Shown: positions 32,348-44,825 of the stretch, piece by piece
Numbering within the stretch: position 1 is the stretch's first letter
How the letters are laid out: every line of letters starts with the position of its first letter
From: Linnemannia schmuckeri
Lineage: Eukaryota > Mortierellomycota > Mortierellomycetes > Mortierellales > Mortierellaceae
Direction: 5' to 3'
DNA: 64,000 nucleotides
Assembly: GCA_029449235.1 (NCBI GenBank)
Contig: JANATG010000015.1
Coordinates: 744,001 to 808,000, forward strand
Program-made: the position numbers and the translations under genes
Notes under the pieces: generated by a model
What the model saw: the letters and a program-made list of their open reading frames with translations, nothing else
Database searches by the model: none
What the model was told of the DNA's origin: nothing

Positions 32348-34161
32348 ATGAACGAAAAGGCATCGTTTCTCTGGAACTTTGTTCTTCCCAAAGGACCCCT
32401 GCTCATCGGTACAACCCTCAGCCACTACACCTACGGCCCTGCCAAACCTTCATGGACCTACAAGTTCAGTCTCATCATGGCCATTGCTCAGTCCATCGGC
32501 GGCCATCTGGACGAACGGCCCCTGAAGCAGTTCCAGGCCATGTCCCGACTCAACGACAGGCTCGGCCCTGTCCACCCTGGTGCCCTCGCATCCGAGGCCG
32601 TGGTTCCCAATAACTATAGAGACAAAGCAGCCATCTATGTGGACCAGCTGTTGACCAAGGAAGGGGTTGACTCGGCTAAGCTCGGTTGGGATTGGAAGAA
32701 CGACCCGAGAGCCGAGAGGCCGCTCAAGGCCGAGTGGACAGAGACAAAGGTCAAGGATGCCACTTACTCCGAGGGACGGACGGTTTTTTATCTCCACGGT
32801 GGTGGATACTTTTTGTGTTCTATCAAGACCCATCGATGGGCCAGCTGGAACATGGCCCGACTTGGTGGCGCCAAAGTCTTTTGTAAGTCAACCGATATCA
32901 TCGGTTACTGATTGATCGCTTTTTTTTTTGTTTCCTCCGTTTGTCCGTTGGAAGGGTCACTGTGCTAAATCAAGGTTGACTGTTCGATGCATACGAAATA
33001 GCCCTGGACTACAGATTGGCACCAGAGTCCCCCTTTCCCGCTGCCGTTCACGATGCCCTTGCAGCATACCTCTACCTGATCGAGCCACCAGCAGATGCCG
33101 GATTTGCACCCATTAACCCGAAGAACATTGTCATCATGGGTGACAGTGCTGGTGGAGGTACTTTTTTTATTCTATGTTACCAGTTCTTGACTGTTGTGTC
33201 TTGGCGCTTTGTTCGCATTTTCTTTTTCGATCATCTAACCTTTCCAATTGCATGTGATAGGATTGACCTTTGCCACCATGCTTGCTATCAGGGATGCAGG
33301 ACTTCCCATACCAGGCGGTATCATTGGTTGGAGCCCATGGTAAGCAACAGAGCATGCAATGGATCACACAACGCCCTATCAGCGCTAGTAAGAAGGAAGC
33401 ACATGCAACATTAACCACAACCCTTTCTTGACTATTGGTTGCAATAGGATCGATCTTCTTCACTCGATGCCATCAGTGCTGGAAAACACGGCAACGGATT
33501 ATCTTCCAGCAGAGGGCTTTACTCATGGAGGAGGCGCGTCTCTCAAGAAGGTGGCCAAGGTGGTTCTCGCATCTATAGGCGATGATCAGGACGCTCTGCT
33601 TGAGAAGCTGCCACCCATGCAACACTACACTAATAACAAACTTCTCAGCTGCAAATATGTCAGTCCTGTTCTGGAGACCAACCTCGAAGGATGCTGCCCT
33701 ATCATGCTTGTAAGTATTATTGACAACACTTGCTATCGGTGCTGCTGTTGTTAGTGATCTACCTAACTGTTGCTGCAAAAAGACAAGAGTTTCTGATGAA
33801 AATTGTAAACTTGTATACTTCTCTGTAGATCGCGGGTGACGCAGAGATGCTTCGTGACGAATCCATCGTTTTTTCCAAGCAACACGCCGACGCACCCACA
33901 AATGTTCTTCTCCGCATCTACGACGACATGCCCCATGTGTTTCAGATGTTTGGGTTCCTCCCCAGTGCTAAACACTCGCTCAAGGAATCGGGCGACTTTA
34001 TTCGAAGCGTCACGGTGGGTGGATCGGGTGTGGCCGACAAGAGCTTTGAGCGCGTGAGTGTCACGGGTGAGAGACGGGCCCTGGAGGCGGATGCAGTCCC
34101 CGAATGGAAGGATAGAATTGGACGGGTTGGAGGTGGACCCAAGTTTTTGGCCAAGCTGTAG
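32348..34161 (+). CDS. Alpha/beta-hydrolase, hormone-sensitive-lipase-type esterase
   Basis: Predicted carboxylesterase/lipase of the HSL (alpha/beta hydrolase fold-3) family, acting on ester lipids or small esters. Exons 32348-32882, 33002-33157, 33261-33339, 33448-33709 and 33829-34161 close to 454 residues. The oxyanion motif is HGGGYF (about residue 150), followed by [13 protein letters not shown]. The nucleophile elbow is MGDSAGGG (about 224), and IIGWSPW follows. The acid is in [11 protein letters not shown] (about 348) and the His in [10 protein letters not shown] (about 380), so the Ser-Asp-His triad is complete. The N-terminal 140 residues form the lid region, with a hydrophobic patch near the start ([14 protein letters not shown]) that could anchor it to membrane or lipid droplet. 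AATAAA follows at 34227. Confidence 0.92.
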
Positions 34162-37100
34162 TCTGTCTCTCTGTGCTTCGATTCATAAAGATACCCTCTC
34201 CCCTCCCTTACTAGGTGACTCTAAAATAAAAGTATGTCCTATTATACAACTGTTCGAATAACAAAACATTCGCAAGGGAGAGATGAAGGTATGACACACA
34301 GTTCAAACACATTGGAGGTCCTGCTTCCAGGGAATGGAATAAGCATCTGATAGGCGATAGCCTAACCTTAGGAAACGCGTATAGTACCTGACCGCAACAT
34401 AAGCATAGAACGAGAGAAAAAAAAAAGAAAGTATAAGATGATAAAAAGAGAAAAGAGGGAGTGAATGCGAGTCGGTATCTATCTTTAATTTCATACTCTG
34501 TATGGCATAGTCTCTGAATGGAAACAAATTTGTAGAAAAAAGCGAGACCTAGAAGGTTATGTTTCACCCAACGAGCGTTCCTGAAAAAAAAATGCTCGCT
34601 ATCAGTTCGTGAATCTGATATGAGTAGTAACGTGTTACCTGCTAGATTACTTACTCAAGAACACCTCGCCTCTTCTCTGAACAATAGCACTTCGTAAAAG
34701 AAAGCAATACACAATATCTAATTGCCGAAAAAAGCTCACGCTTCATGACGCTTGCACGTAAAGGCACTAAAACTTGCAATAAAATATAATGTTGTTCGCA
34801 CGGTGAGTACATCTTGTTTCGAAGTCTGTTTTGAACATTATTTTACTTTCGATAGTGTAAGCAAAATTTGGAAGGCCTAAACGCGGGAACTCTTAATCTT
34901 GTAATGGTTGTCCATACAATAGTTACCGGTCTTTGTTGATTGTCCCCTAGAGGTCTCACCATAAACACGCGTGTATTTGCGCTCATCCTTTTGAATTTGC
35001 TCTTCAATATAGCAATATTATTTGTCTTCGCGTGGATAATTGAAGTTCTACAAGATACAAAACATCACTCCTCAAAAAACGAGTGAGAGCGGTAAGAAAG
35101 GGATGAGAGTTGTCGCGACTTCTGACTGGCCCGATCTTGTGCGAGCAGAGCCAGGCCAGTAGCAAAGAGGAGGAAGAAAGAACCTTAGCTTTTAGCGCCT
35201 TTCTTGTTTCTTTTTGAATCATGGGAGCATGATAAGCCTGAGCGGAGGACCAACAGTGTTTAGGAGGACATTACGATTAATGAAAACAGCCCCCTTTTGG
35301 ATCGCGAATTTCTCGTCAATGTTCGTTTCTTCACTCGGATTTCCGGTCGTTTGTTCAAGCTGACCTCGCTTCTTCACAGTGCACGCACTCTTCTCCCCCT
35401 GTTGTTAATGTCCCCCGCTCGTTCGAAAAATCATTTCTCAGTAAGAATGAGGTGCGCTTGGGCAGTGAAGGAAGATGTGATTGGGTAGCTTGCTTTGAGG
35501 GAGCGAAGTAGGGCAAAGCGAGAATGATAGATATAAACAAAAGATGGTAGGTGGATGACATTCGACCCTTGGGGGGAAAATGAGGTACGATGGTACCGTA
35601 CCACCGTTGCAGTCGTTGTATATTTCTTCAGGTTTGTATTCTTTAGGTTTATCCGATGTTCATCATCATTCAAACTAACCATCCAAACTTGGCACAAGAG
35701 GGTCATCCACATCCAATTTTTTACTGTTTTGGATAATTGTTTGTCTTTCATTGTTTTGTTTGTTTGTGCCTGAAGGTCAAAGGAGTGAATGAAGAAGGAA
35801 GTGAGAAGAGCGGAAGAGATGGGCAAGTGGGAAAGTAAAAGCACTAAGAACAGATGCTCACAACAAAGCAAGCCAACAATGAAGAGTTGAAATTGGTTCC
35901 TTCTTAGCCGGAAAAGCAATTCTCCATGTCCAAGTTGATCACTTGTTTTCATGTCTTCCCTTCTATAATCACACCATCGATACATACTTCAACTCATTCG
36001 GGGCGCTTCCTTGACCAATCACAGCAAAAACTACCACGATCACAACAGAGAAAGAGTTATATTCTAGGTCAGAGTACATTGTACAGATAAGGACAGATAG
36101 AAAAAAAACGACGGACTATCCAGCAGCACAAAACTCATCTCAAGGAGACAAAGGTCATCATCATCCATTTATTCTTACTGCCACGCGACTGGTAACTTCC
36201 ACTTGGATTTTTCCAGCCCAACTTAACAATAGGCAGCTGCCTGTTATGAGTATACCTTAGTCTTCATTTGTGCACTCATCAACCAATCGAATCGTCACCT
36301 ATTCTCTCAGCGTGTCGATGCATCATATTTTCTCAGGCCGGTGGCATGCTTTAGAAAGGCGGAAAGAAAAAAAAAAAAAATAACTTGCTTTGTTTGTAAA
36401 TTTGCGCCTGGACCATTTCCGGAAGCACCTCCGAACTCTTGCACGCGCGTGACGAAGGAAAAGCAATGATTGGCGGTCAAGAAGGTCCATCGTGGGCCTA
36501 GTGGATATTCACTTCTCGGAGTACGTTCATCTCGGATTCCTACATGAAAGGGCTGTTTTTCAAGACATGTCCGAGATATCATTTAGACCCATTGCTAGTC
36601 TTGTGTCCGAGACTCTCAAAGTTCATGTTGAATTTTTATGAGGATGTTTGTTTCTTTTATCTCTTCATTGGATCAAATACCCGGAATCAAAGAGACTTTT
36701 TGACGTACTGGATCCATATCGAGTGCACTCAGTGGTGGTTATGCTGTATCTCCAATCATCTTTACTAGCTACTGACCAAGTATACTGGACTTGAGGGCGG
36801 CATGAACCGTAGGAGCGAGGGAAAACTAAAGAGAGAGAAAGTTTCCAAAGAGGAACGGGTGAAAGTGAAGTCGTCCAGATGGACAAAGATCGCTCAATTC
36901 AGGCAATTTGCGGTCATCGGTCAAGAAGGGAGGGAGAAAGGAAGAATTGTGTGATTCAAGTGTTTGTGGTGTATCTGTGTATGTGCAGCGCCCTGCACAG
37001 GTGTGTTGTGTTGTTAGTTCATCCAACTCTAATGCGACCGACAGAGCAGCAACAAAATATACAAGCACAAACAAACACATTCTCATCACGCGAACCAATG

Positions 37101-37173
37101 GGATAAACACTGATACTTCCAACCCGCAAACAACAAACACATTCATACATTCACACACACGTCCTTTATTCAC
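34162..37173. other. Three kb without a supported gene
   Basis: AT-rich, with short A or T runs (34421-34430, 36368-36380). Reading frames on both strands are under 190 codons, hydrophobic or low-complexity, and overlap several others. I saw no splice-linked coding exons. The right end (36990-37173) leads into the orphan OPT fragment and may be the boundary of a duplication or deletion. Confidence 0.5.
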
Positions 37174-37397
37174 AGCTCATTCAGGCATTGGTTACTGTTA
37201 TTAACTTGCTGGGCCTCTTTATCTTTATTTTCCTTTCTGGAGGTATCAGTGAGAAGCTGATGGTCAACGCCCCTAGTTGGTGGGCAAACTACATTGCTTT
37301 CGACCCCAACTATATCGAAACTGCCAATGGTGGGTACATGGGCATCGATCGCCGCGACTCCACTAGCCTCTGGGAGAGCGGCAATCCTTATCATTAG
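37174..37397 (+). pseudogene. Orphan C-terminal fragment of an OPT oligopeptide transporter
   Basis: The frame ending at TAG 37395-37397 encodes about 70 residues matching the end of the OPT gene 3.3 kb downstream. GLFIFIFLSGGISEKL, APSWWANYI and YMGIDR pair with GLFLFVFISGGISDKL, APSWWGNYV and FFGIDR. It begins inside the last transmembrane helix with no upstream OPT sequence, so it cannot make a transporter by itself. The fragment is free of stops and keeps the family motif, so it is either a recent remnant of a deleted copy or the last exon of an undetected gene. It differs from both other copies, which argues against a local copy-paste of the intact gene. Confidence 0.75.
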
Positions 37398-38201
37398 ATA
37401 CTCACCCTTTCATGGTACTCACGTTCCCCTCTTTTGATTAAAAAAGTTTAATCATACACCCTTGTTTATTTTCATAGTTGCTAGGTCTAGCTCTTGAATC
37501 TGTTGCTTTGTGTGAACAAAGAAGAGGCACTATTGGCTGAATGAAAGAGAATGAAGTGCTTGAATAGGGCAAGAAAGTCGTATCTCCGACATGGTATGCT
37601 GCCCACTCTCCGCTAGCCGAGTTGATGGCGTGTTTCCGAACTTTTCTGAGTCGGCCTCTTCTTAGCACCGTCGTCGGCCATGCCCTGGTAGCCCTAGCAA
37701 AGCGGAGGAAGTGAGAAAGAGGAACAGAGAAAAGAGTGGGAGGAATTTCAGGATCGGATGTCAATCTGAAGGAACTCAATGTCATAACACATAGAGATCT
37801 GACACCATTGCGTACCGAACCCACACCACTATCCATGGCGCCGTACAGAGTGATTACAGTATCAAAAAACGAAGAGAAATGGAGGGCTCATTTTGTTGCT
37901 TGGATGGTCCCTACTTTTGCGAAGTTGGCAATCGACGATACTCTTTTTTGTTATAAATACAATGGCTGTATGATGTCGATCTTGTCTCTTCTCAGTTTTC
38001 TAGCCACCACCCTCTCTTCCTCCTGTTTCTCTACTAATTCCTTACTCTCAGTCCTCTTCACTTTCTTCCTCCCTCCACGCTCACCCACCCTTCCTCTCTC
38101 CTCATCCTTCCTTCTTTTACATTCGTCGATCCAATCATTTTGTTTTGTCTATCATACCCCACCTATTTTTTTTGCCTCTTCCTTTGTACATATCTCTCAC
38201 C
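37398..38201. other. Intergenic region and leader of the OPT gene
   Basis: No gene supported. From about 37985 to 38200 the + strand is C/T-rich (CCACC, CTTCC repeats), a probable promoter and 5' UTR for the transporter. Confidence 0.5.
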
Positions 38202-38375
38202 ATGACCGAGAAGCAAACCCTCGACACAGAAAAGGACGTCTGCACCCTTGAAAAGACCAGTGATGCTGGTGACATCGTCCACCTGGATGAAGAACCACAG
38301 GAGAACTCAAGAATTGAGGCCGTCCGCCTGGGTAGGTCCTTGCACTCCACGAGGCTCATATAAACTAAACAGCTG

Positions 38376-38408
<33 letters not shown>

Positions 38409-40703
38409 TTCACCGCTCTGATACCCCTCCTTTTGACTTTTTTTTGCGCAACAGTTGTGCCAGTGACGGACGATCCAAATCTCGTCTGCATCACCTTCCG
38501 CTTCTGGATCCTTTCCCTCTTCTTTTCGATTATTGGCTCGGTCATCTACCAGTACTACTACTTCCGCGTCGCCTCGGGCACCTTCTCAATCTACTTTGTC
38601 AACCTTGCCTCTTACGCCCTCGGTACCGCCATGGCGAAGTGTCTCCCCACGCGGAAGTTCACGATTGGCGGCTACTCCATGTCACTCAACCCTGGCCCTT
38701 TCAACATCAAGGAGCATGCCGTCATTGGTATTGCTGTCTCGACAGCCGCCACCTCCGCCTATGCGATTGATATCCTCACCGTCACCGATTTGTTCCTCAA
38801 ACATAGAATCAATACCCTGGGTGCCTTTATTCTTATCCTCACCACCCAGTGCCTGGGCTATGGTATGGCTGGTGTCTTGCGCAAGTACCTCGTCTACCCC
38901 GCCGAGATGGTCTGGTGGAGCAACTTGGTCCATGTTGTGTTTTATAATGCCATGCATAACACGGACGAATTTAAAACCAAGAAAATGATCCGCGGTTGGT
39001 CGTATATGAAATATTTTTGGATCTTCTGTGGAGGCATGTTCCTCTGGGAGGTATGTAACTTGCAAGTGCATTACACCTCTACTCTGTGTGATTGCCATGC
39101 ATACCTATGGAATCTCTACTCACAGCTACCACTTTTGTTACTCTACGTTTCTTTAGTTTGTCCCTCAGTTCCTGGCCCCCATGCTCGGTTCTTTTCGTGG
39201 ATATGCTGGATCGCTCCCTTTGACTTCAACATGTGGGGAATCTTTTCGACTTATTATGGCGGCGGAGTCCTTGGTCTTTCCTTCGACTGGACCTCCATCG
39301 GTGGCTCGACCATGTGGCTTCCCCTCTCCGCTCAGCTATGCAGTTACGGCGGTGTGATAGTCTCCTACTGGATCATGCTGCCTATCTTTTGGGTCTTGAA
39401 CACCTGGGACATGAAGAAGTTTGGTCGTCCCCTCACCCCTCGTCTGTACTTCAGCAACGGCACCCGCTTCTACGTTCAAGATTTCCTTAACGATGATTTC
39501 TCGCTCAACGAGGAGCTTTACGAGGCTGCAGGCGATAAGGCCGTGATGACCCCCCTTTACGCCTTGGGCTTCTTCTTCTCTTTTGTTGCCTTGGCTGCTT
39601 GTATTTCCCATGTCATTGTCTTTAACGGCCAAACTATTCTGAAGAGCTGGCGCACTGCTGTTGGACAAAAGGACGAGGATATCCATACCAAGATGATGAG
39701 AGTCTACCCTGAAATCCCTCAACTCTGGTACGCCGGGTTCTATACCTTCATGCTCGGTCTCTCGCTGATGGTATGCGAGGTCTATGGGCTCCAGCTTCCC
39801 TGGTGGGGCATGATTATCGCTTGTGCTCTGGCTTGGATCTTGACGTTGCCGATTTGCACGATGACTGCCATCACAGGATACGGTCCCGGTCTTAACGTCA
39901 TTACAGAATTGGTCTGCGGCTACATGCTCCCTGGCAAGCCTATCTCCAACATGGCTTTCAAGTGCTACGGGTACATGGCCATGTCTCAGTGTATGACGCT
40001 GCTCTCGGACCTCAAGTTGGGCCACTACATGAAGATCCCTCCTCGTGCTATGTTTGTCTCTCAGCTTTGGGGAACAGTCGTCGGCGGTATTTTCAACTAC
40101 ATCACCATGATCGCCATCATCAATGCCCAGCGTCCTTACCTTGATGGCACCCAGGATGACCCAGCTGGTCTTTGGACTGGTGCAGGACCCAACATCTTCT
40201 GGGGTTCAGCCCAGATCTTTGGTGCACTTGGCCCTCAGCGCATGTTCAACTCCGACGGCCAGTACGGATACGCCTACTACGGTTTCCTAATCGGTTCTGT
40301 CCTCCCCATCATCTTCTGGGCCCTTTCCAAAAAATGGCCCACCGTTCCTTGGCACAAAGTTAACGTCTCGATCATCGCCGGAGGCATGGGCGGCTTCCCT
40401 AATGGGTTCGTCACCGGTGTTACTGGATCAGTCATCGTCTGTCTCGTCTGGCAGTTTTGGCTCTACCGCTACCACAAGAACTGGTGGTCCAAGTACACGT
40501 TTATCCTCTCGGCGGCCTTGGACACCGGCACGGCATTTACGGGCCTCTTTTTGTTTGTGTTCATCTCTGGTGGTATCAGTGACAAACTGAAGTTTGATGC
40601 CCCCAGCTGGTGGGGTAATTATGTCTTCCCTGATGGTAATGGCGAGTTCTTTGGAATCGACCGATGTGGATCATCAGGCAACTGGACTGGTGGTCGCCCT
40701 TAG
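38202..40703 (+). CDS. OPT-family oligopeptide transporter, with a suspected 1-nt lesion
   Basis: Proton-coupled importer of short peptides (OPT/Isp4 type) in the plasma membrane, with many transmembrane helices. Exon 1 is 38202-38331; after a T30-containing intron the second exon starts at 38455. Hallmarks: FRFWILSLFFSIIGSVI, the OPT signature NPGPFNIKEH, QCLGYGMAG, WWSNLV, SWICWIAPFDFN, VCEVYGLQLPWWGM, TGYGPGLNVITELVCGYMLPG, QLWGTVVGGIFNYI and GLWTGAGPNIFWGSAQ. A donor at 39051 follows LWE in phase 0. The acceptor that restores family sequence (FVPQFLAPMLG, at 39157) leaves the downstream frame off by one. Either an acceptor at 39126 or retention of the 75-bp intron keeps one frame to the stop (767 residues in the first case) but inserts unlike sequence. 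So the gene is slightly damaged, wrongly sequenced, or uses an unusual splice. Confidence 0.85.
38378..38407. repeat. Poly(T) tract, 30 bp, in intron 1 of the OPT gene
   Basis: Uninterrupted T run between donor (38332) and acceptor (38454); probably extends the polypyrimidine tract. Confidence 0.9.
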
Positions 40704-41921
40704 CATTCTTTGTTCTCTTGGCATGAGAGATATTCATTTATTAAATTATCGTTTCTTCCTTATTGGAGGCGCAGAAACAAAAAGAAATGAGTTCCTGAAT
40801 CTTGATCATTGAACATTCATGATTAAAGATACCATTTGATTAAAATGTTATTTGAAACACATCAATCCACCGATCGCACCTTTGCACACATCGTCTCTCA
40901 GCAGTGGCTTAATAATGTTTGGTCGCGGTGTCCTTTTGCCACTGATCGCTTAAGGGTATCTTTTATTCGTAGTGTTGCAAAATCGGGTTTGAAGAACGGC
41001 AAGATAGAGCGATCGTTGCGCTCTCAGTTGATATGGATCGTTGGTTGCTTGCTCCTTTAATAAACACTAGATTCTCTCGACGCACACACACTGAAAATGA
41101 TGGTCAGCTAACGTTGGCAAATGTGTCTTTGAAAAAGGACAAAGAGCACAAGAGCCACCGTGCTTTCTTTCTTCTACCTATACAGTCTCTACATTGGGTC
41201 TAAATACGGTGAGGCAGGGTTAGGCAAAAGGGAGTATGTGCGGTCCCACGGCAACATCCTTCGTATTCTAACGCATAGAGCTCGCCCATAGGTACTCAAT
41301 ACAGGAATGGACCATTATACACTTGTCCTAGAAAAATAAATAAACAAAGGCCAATAGGATATCACCATTGTTTGTTTGAGTGCAAAACAAGTAGCTGTGT
41401 TGCTCACATATGTCCTTGGGATTTGCTGATAAATAGTCGTATCGTTTCATTGGGAGCAAAATGAGAAGAAAGCAGAGAGAAGAGTGAAATCGGCTATATG
41501 TATGCACTCGTTGACGCCCATTTTGTGATATTTGTATCCCTGAGGAAGTTAGAGTTTGACGGCAGCTGGATGAGCTCTCCCTTTTCTGGACAACCAAATG
41601 TCCAGCCGGATATGCTCCCCCTTGTCATTGTCAATTATTTTTCCCATATCAGCTGTTGCACCTCGTCCGATGCAGGACAAATATGGGCGGTGTACTTCCT
41701 TTATGATACTTTTTTTCTTCTTGCCTTATAGGAACTCAGTATCGTTTCGGACTCTCCATTCGAAGGTGGGAAAAACAAGAGGACAGGCGTCTCTCTTACG
41801 ACAAAAGGATATGTCGATGTCCTCATTCGTTATTCTAGCTGCTGGCGCCCTCTTGCACTCCCCCTTTCCTCTCCTTTTCTTCCTTCCATCGATCTCCTAC
41901 ACTCATCCCTTGCGTCACACC
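40704..41921. other. Spacer between intact and decayed OPT copies
   Basis: About 1.2 kb with no supported gene. The sequence 41820-41920, rich in C and T, looks like a leader for the decayed copy, parallel to that of the intact one. Confidence 0.5.
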
Positions 41922-43519
41922 TTGAACGAAAAACACGAGCTCGGGTCGGAGAAGGACATCGATCAACTCGAGAAGGAGTATGCTGGCAAGACCCTTGATC
42001 TGACCGAGAACGAGGTCGAGAATTCCAAGATCGAAGCCGTCCGTTTAAGTACGTCCACATTGAATACCCACCCTCCTGTATTTTGCAACAACTGTAAGAT
42101 TATCCTCCTACTTCCCAATTCTTAGTCTGATCATATCTTCCTTGTCGACTTTACTCCCTTTTTTCGTCCATTTCTACATAGTCGTGCCAGGCATCGACAA
42201 CCCAACGTTGGTCTGTATCCCCTTCCGCTTCTGGATGCTCTCCCTCGTCTTCTCCGCAATCCGCTCAAATATCAACGAATAGTACTACTTCCGCATCGCC
42301 TCGAGCACTTTCTCTATCTATTTTGTCAACCTCGCCTCCTATGCCCTCGGTACCGGAATGGCCCGCATCTTTCCTACCAACTAACTCATCATCGGGAGCT
42401 ACACCATGTCACGCAACCCAACCCGGGTCCTTTCATCATCAAGGAACATACCATCATCGGGATCGCGGTTTCGACGGCCTCTAGGGGTACCGATATATTG
42501 GCCGTCACGGAGTTCTTCCTGAATCATCGGATTAATGCGTTGAGTTCTATTGTTCTTATTATTACGACGCAGTATTTGGAGTATGGTATACAAAAATGAT
42601 GGGATCTTATCCCGAGGTGCCCCAAGTCTAGTACACGGTCTTCTACATCGTTATGGTCGCGCTCTCGATGATAGTCTGTGAAGTATGTGGGCTTCAGCCT
42701 CCCTGGTGGGACATCCTTGTCGCCTGGGCATTTGCCTGGGCCCTCACCCTCTCCATCTTTGTCATGACGGTCATCACTGGCCTCACCTCGGTTCTGAGCG
42801 TCATTCCTGAGCTGATCTGCGAATTCATGCTTCCTGGCAAACCCATCGCTAATATGGCCTTCAAGTGCTATGGCTACATGGCCATGTCTAATGTATGACA
42901 CTGCTCTCGGATCTCAAGTTGGGCCACTACATGAAAACCCCCCACGCGCCATATTCGTCCTCCAGTACTGGGGCACTATTGTCGACGGGATCCTCAACTA
43001 CATCACCATGCTCGCCATCGTCGACGCCCACCGTGACGTCCTCATCTCCCCCGACGGCGACCCCGCCGGAGTTTAGGCCGGCAACAGCTCCCAAGATCTT
43101 CTGGGGCTCTGCCCAGATCTATGGCGTCCTAGATCTGGAGCGAACGTTCAGCTCTGTGGACGGGTACAGTTTGGTCTACAACGGTTTCCTCCTGGGCGCA
43201 GTCCTCCCAATCATCCTCTGGGGCCTCTCCAAGAGATTTTCCAACATCCACTGGTCCTAATTCAACATTACTATCATCACGGGCGGGATGAGCGCCACCA
43301 CAAGAACTGGTAGCCCAAGTACACTTTTCTCCCCGCGGCGGCCTTGGACACCGGCGCAGCATTTACGGGGCTTTTTTATCATTTTTTTTCTTTGCTAGTG
43401 GAGTTAGTCGTAAGTTGGTTGTGGAGACCCTCACGTGGTGGGCGAACTATGTTCTCCCTGATGGATCAAATAGTTTCTATGCGAATATTGATCGGTGTGG
43501 TGCTGCTCAACATAACTAA
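41922..43519 (+). pseudogene. Decayed OPT oligopeptide transporter
   Basis: Relic of a second OPT gene. Its exon 1 (41922-42048) and the intron to 42181 keep the same phase as the intact copy. The codon where Met would be is TTG. From 42182 the translation tracks the intact protein (LVCIPFRFWMLSL, FSIYFVNLASYALGT) but carries a TAG in place of a Gln codon near 42282, a TAA near 42383, and an indel before the NPG motif. Near 42588 about 820 bp of the intact gene are missing: the text jumps from GYGM-like to the KMMxxYPE block. Later it has TAG for Trp (42629, 43074), a 1-nt loss near 42893 and further frameshifts, yet ends with a recognisable ETLTWWANYVLPDG and IDRCG. It cannot encode a working transporter. 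Confidence 0.92.
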
Positions 43520-43852
43520 ACCAGTTGTACCCTCGACCATTAACACGCTCTAGCTAGTATACTTTTTTTCATGCATTCTTTCACTGATTCACATTCACTG
43601 TGCTTTTGGATTTAGTCACATGATTTACTGGCGGCCATTGTGTGAAAGAGTGTGTCCAGCTGCCCAAACTGGACCTTGGGTCGCCTTTTTGGATGTTTGT
43701 ATTGTTTGTTTTTTGTTTGTTGGTGATAAGAAAATGAAAAATTTGACGTCCAACAAAACAATAGGAGGGAGAGAAATGAACGGTCAAAGGAGAGAAAGAA
43801 GAAGAGAGGAAGAAGAGATAATCCATCAAACGTAAAAAATAGTTAGGATAAC

Positions 43853-43901
43853 GGGAGGAGGGAAGAGGAGGGAAGAGGAGGGAAGAAAAGGGGGGGGGAG
43901 A
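43853..43901 (+). repeat. G-rich tract with G-quadruplex potential
   Basis: Four GGG runs separated by AGGA and AAGAGGA, ending in a run of nine Gs near 43891-43899. This fits the G3-loop(1-7) x4 pattern. It lies 330 bp after the decayed OPT copy. A purine-rich AG stretch continues to about 43955. Confidence 0.65.
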
Positions 43902-44008
43902 GAGAGGGAAGTTAAGGAAGGAGGAATAGGAAGGGAGAAAAAAGAGAGAGAGGGCTCACTCATAAAAAAAAACCTTGAAAGCCTGCCGTTAGCGACCTAC
44001 GAACTGTA

Positions 44009-44070
44009 AAAAAAAAAAAAATAAAATAAAAAAATAAAAAAATAAAAAAATAAAAAATAAAAAATAAAAA
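44009..44070. repeat. (A)nT simple repeat
   Basis: A13 followed by repeated AAATAAAA-type units, about 60 bp in total. Confidence 0.85.
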
Positions 44071-44783
44071 GAACGATCGACTGGTTGCCGTCCCTTCTAC
44101 AAACTCACACCAAACACCAACGACGCCAGCGTGATCCAATATAGAACAGTTCTCAGCGTTCCTTTTGTATTTCCTTTTAGCGCTGCATGCAAGCACCAAG
44201 CATGCAGCTTTTGAAGCACAAAAGAAGAAAACACAAACGCAAAAGAAAGAAAGAGGCAGATGGGCGAATGCAAGGTGTCAATTATGTTGTAATAGGCTAA
44301 TAACATTCCAGATTCTCCATTTGCCAAGAAAGGCTTCCCACTCTTTGGCGCACAAAAGAAGAGAGTTGGCAGGGCGTGAATAAAGTCGAATTGTAGTACC
44401 CGATCCGTAGGTGCAAAGACGCATTTACTCGTTTCTCATATTTTTCGAAACTGCCACGCGAATAAAAAAATATATCCAAGTCTCTTGACCCCCTTGCAGG
44501 TTTTGCTTTCTGCCAACCTGCTGTCTTGCTCCTTCTTCATGCAGTACTCTTCACACTAATACCGTTCCTCCTTCTGTACCATGTGTGCTCTCTCCTTTTC
44601 CTTCATAGCCTCGAAAATTAGACACCGTGGGAAACTTGGAGCTGAATTCCAAATAACAGAAGTGAGATGATGATGACGGCTCTGTATGGTAAAGTATACA
44701 CATCATGCTTGTACGTTATTTTGGTTACATGAGCTCTACATGTGATCGAATCGGAGGGGAAATGAGCGTGGAAAAGTGAAAAA

Positions 44784-44786
<3 letters not shown>

Positions 44787-44821
<35 letters not shown>
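44787..44821. repeat. Poly(A) tract, 35 bp
   Basis: Uninterrupted A run in the gene desert. No reverse-transcribed element or target-site duplication seen beside it. Confidence 0.85.

Positions 44822-44825
<4 letters not shown>

Noticed and set aside
44787..44821. Poly(A) as the tail of a retroposon
   Set aside because: No coding remnant or flanking target-site duplication found.
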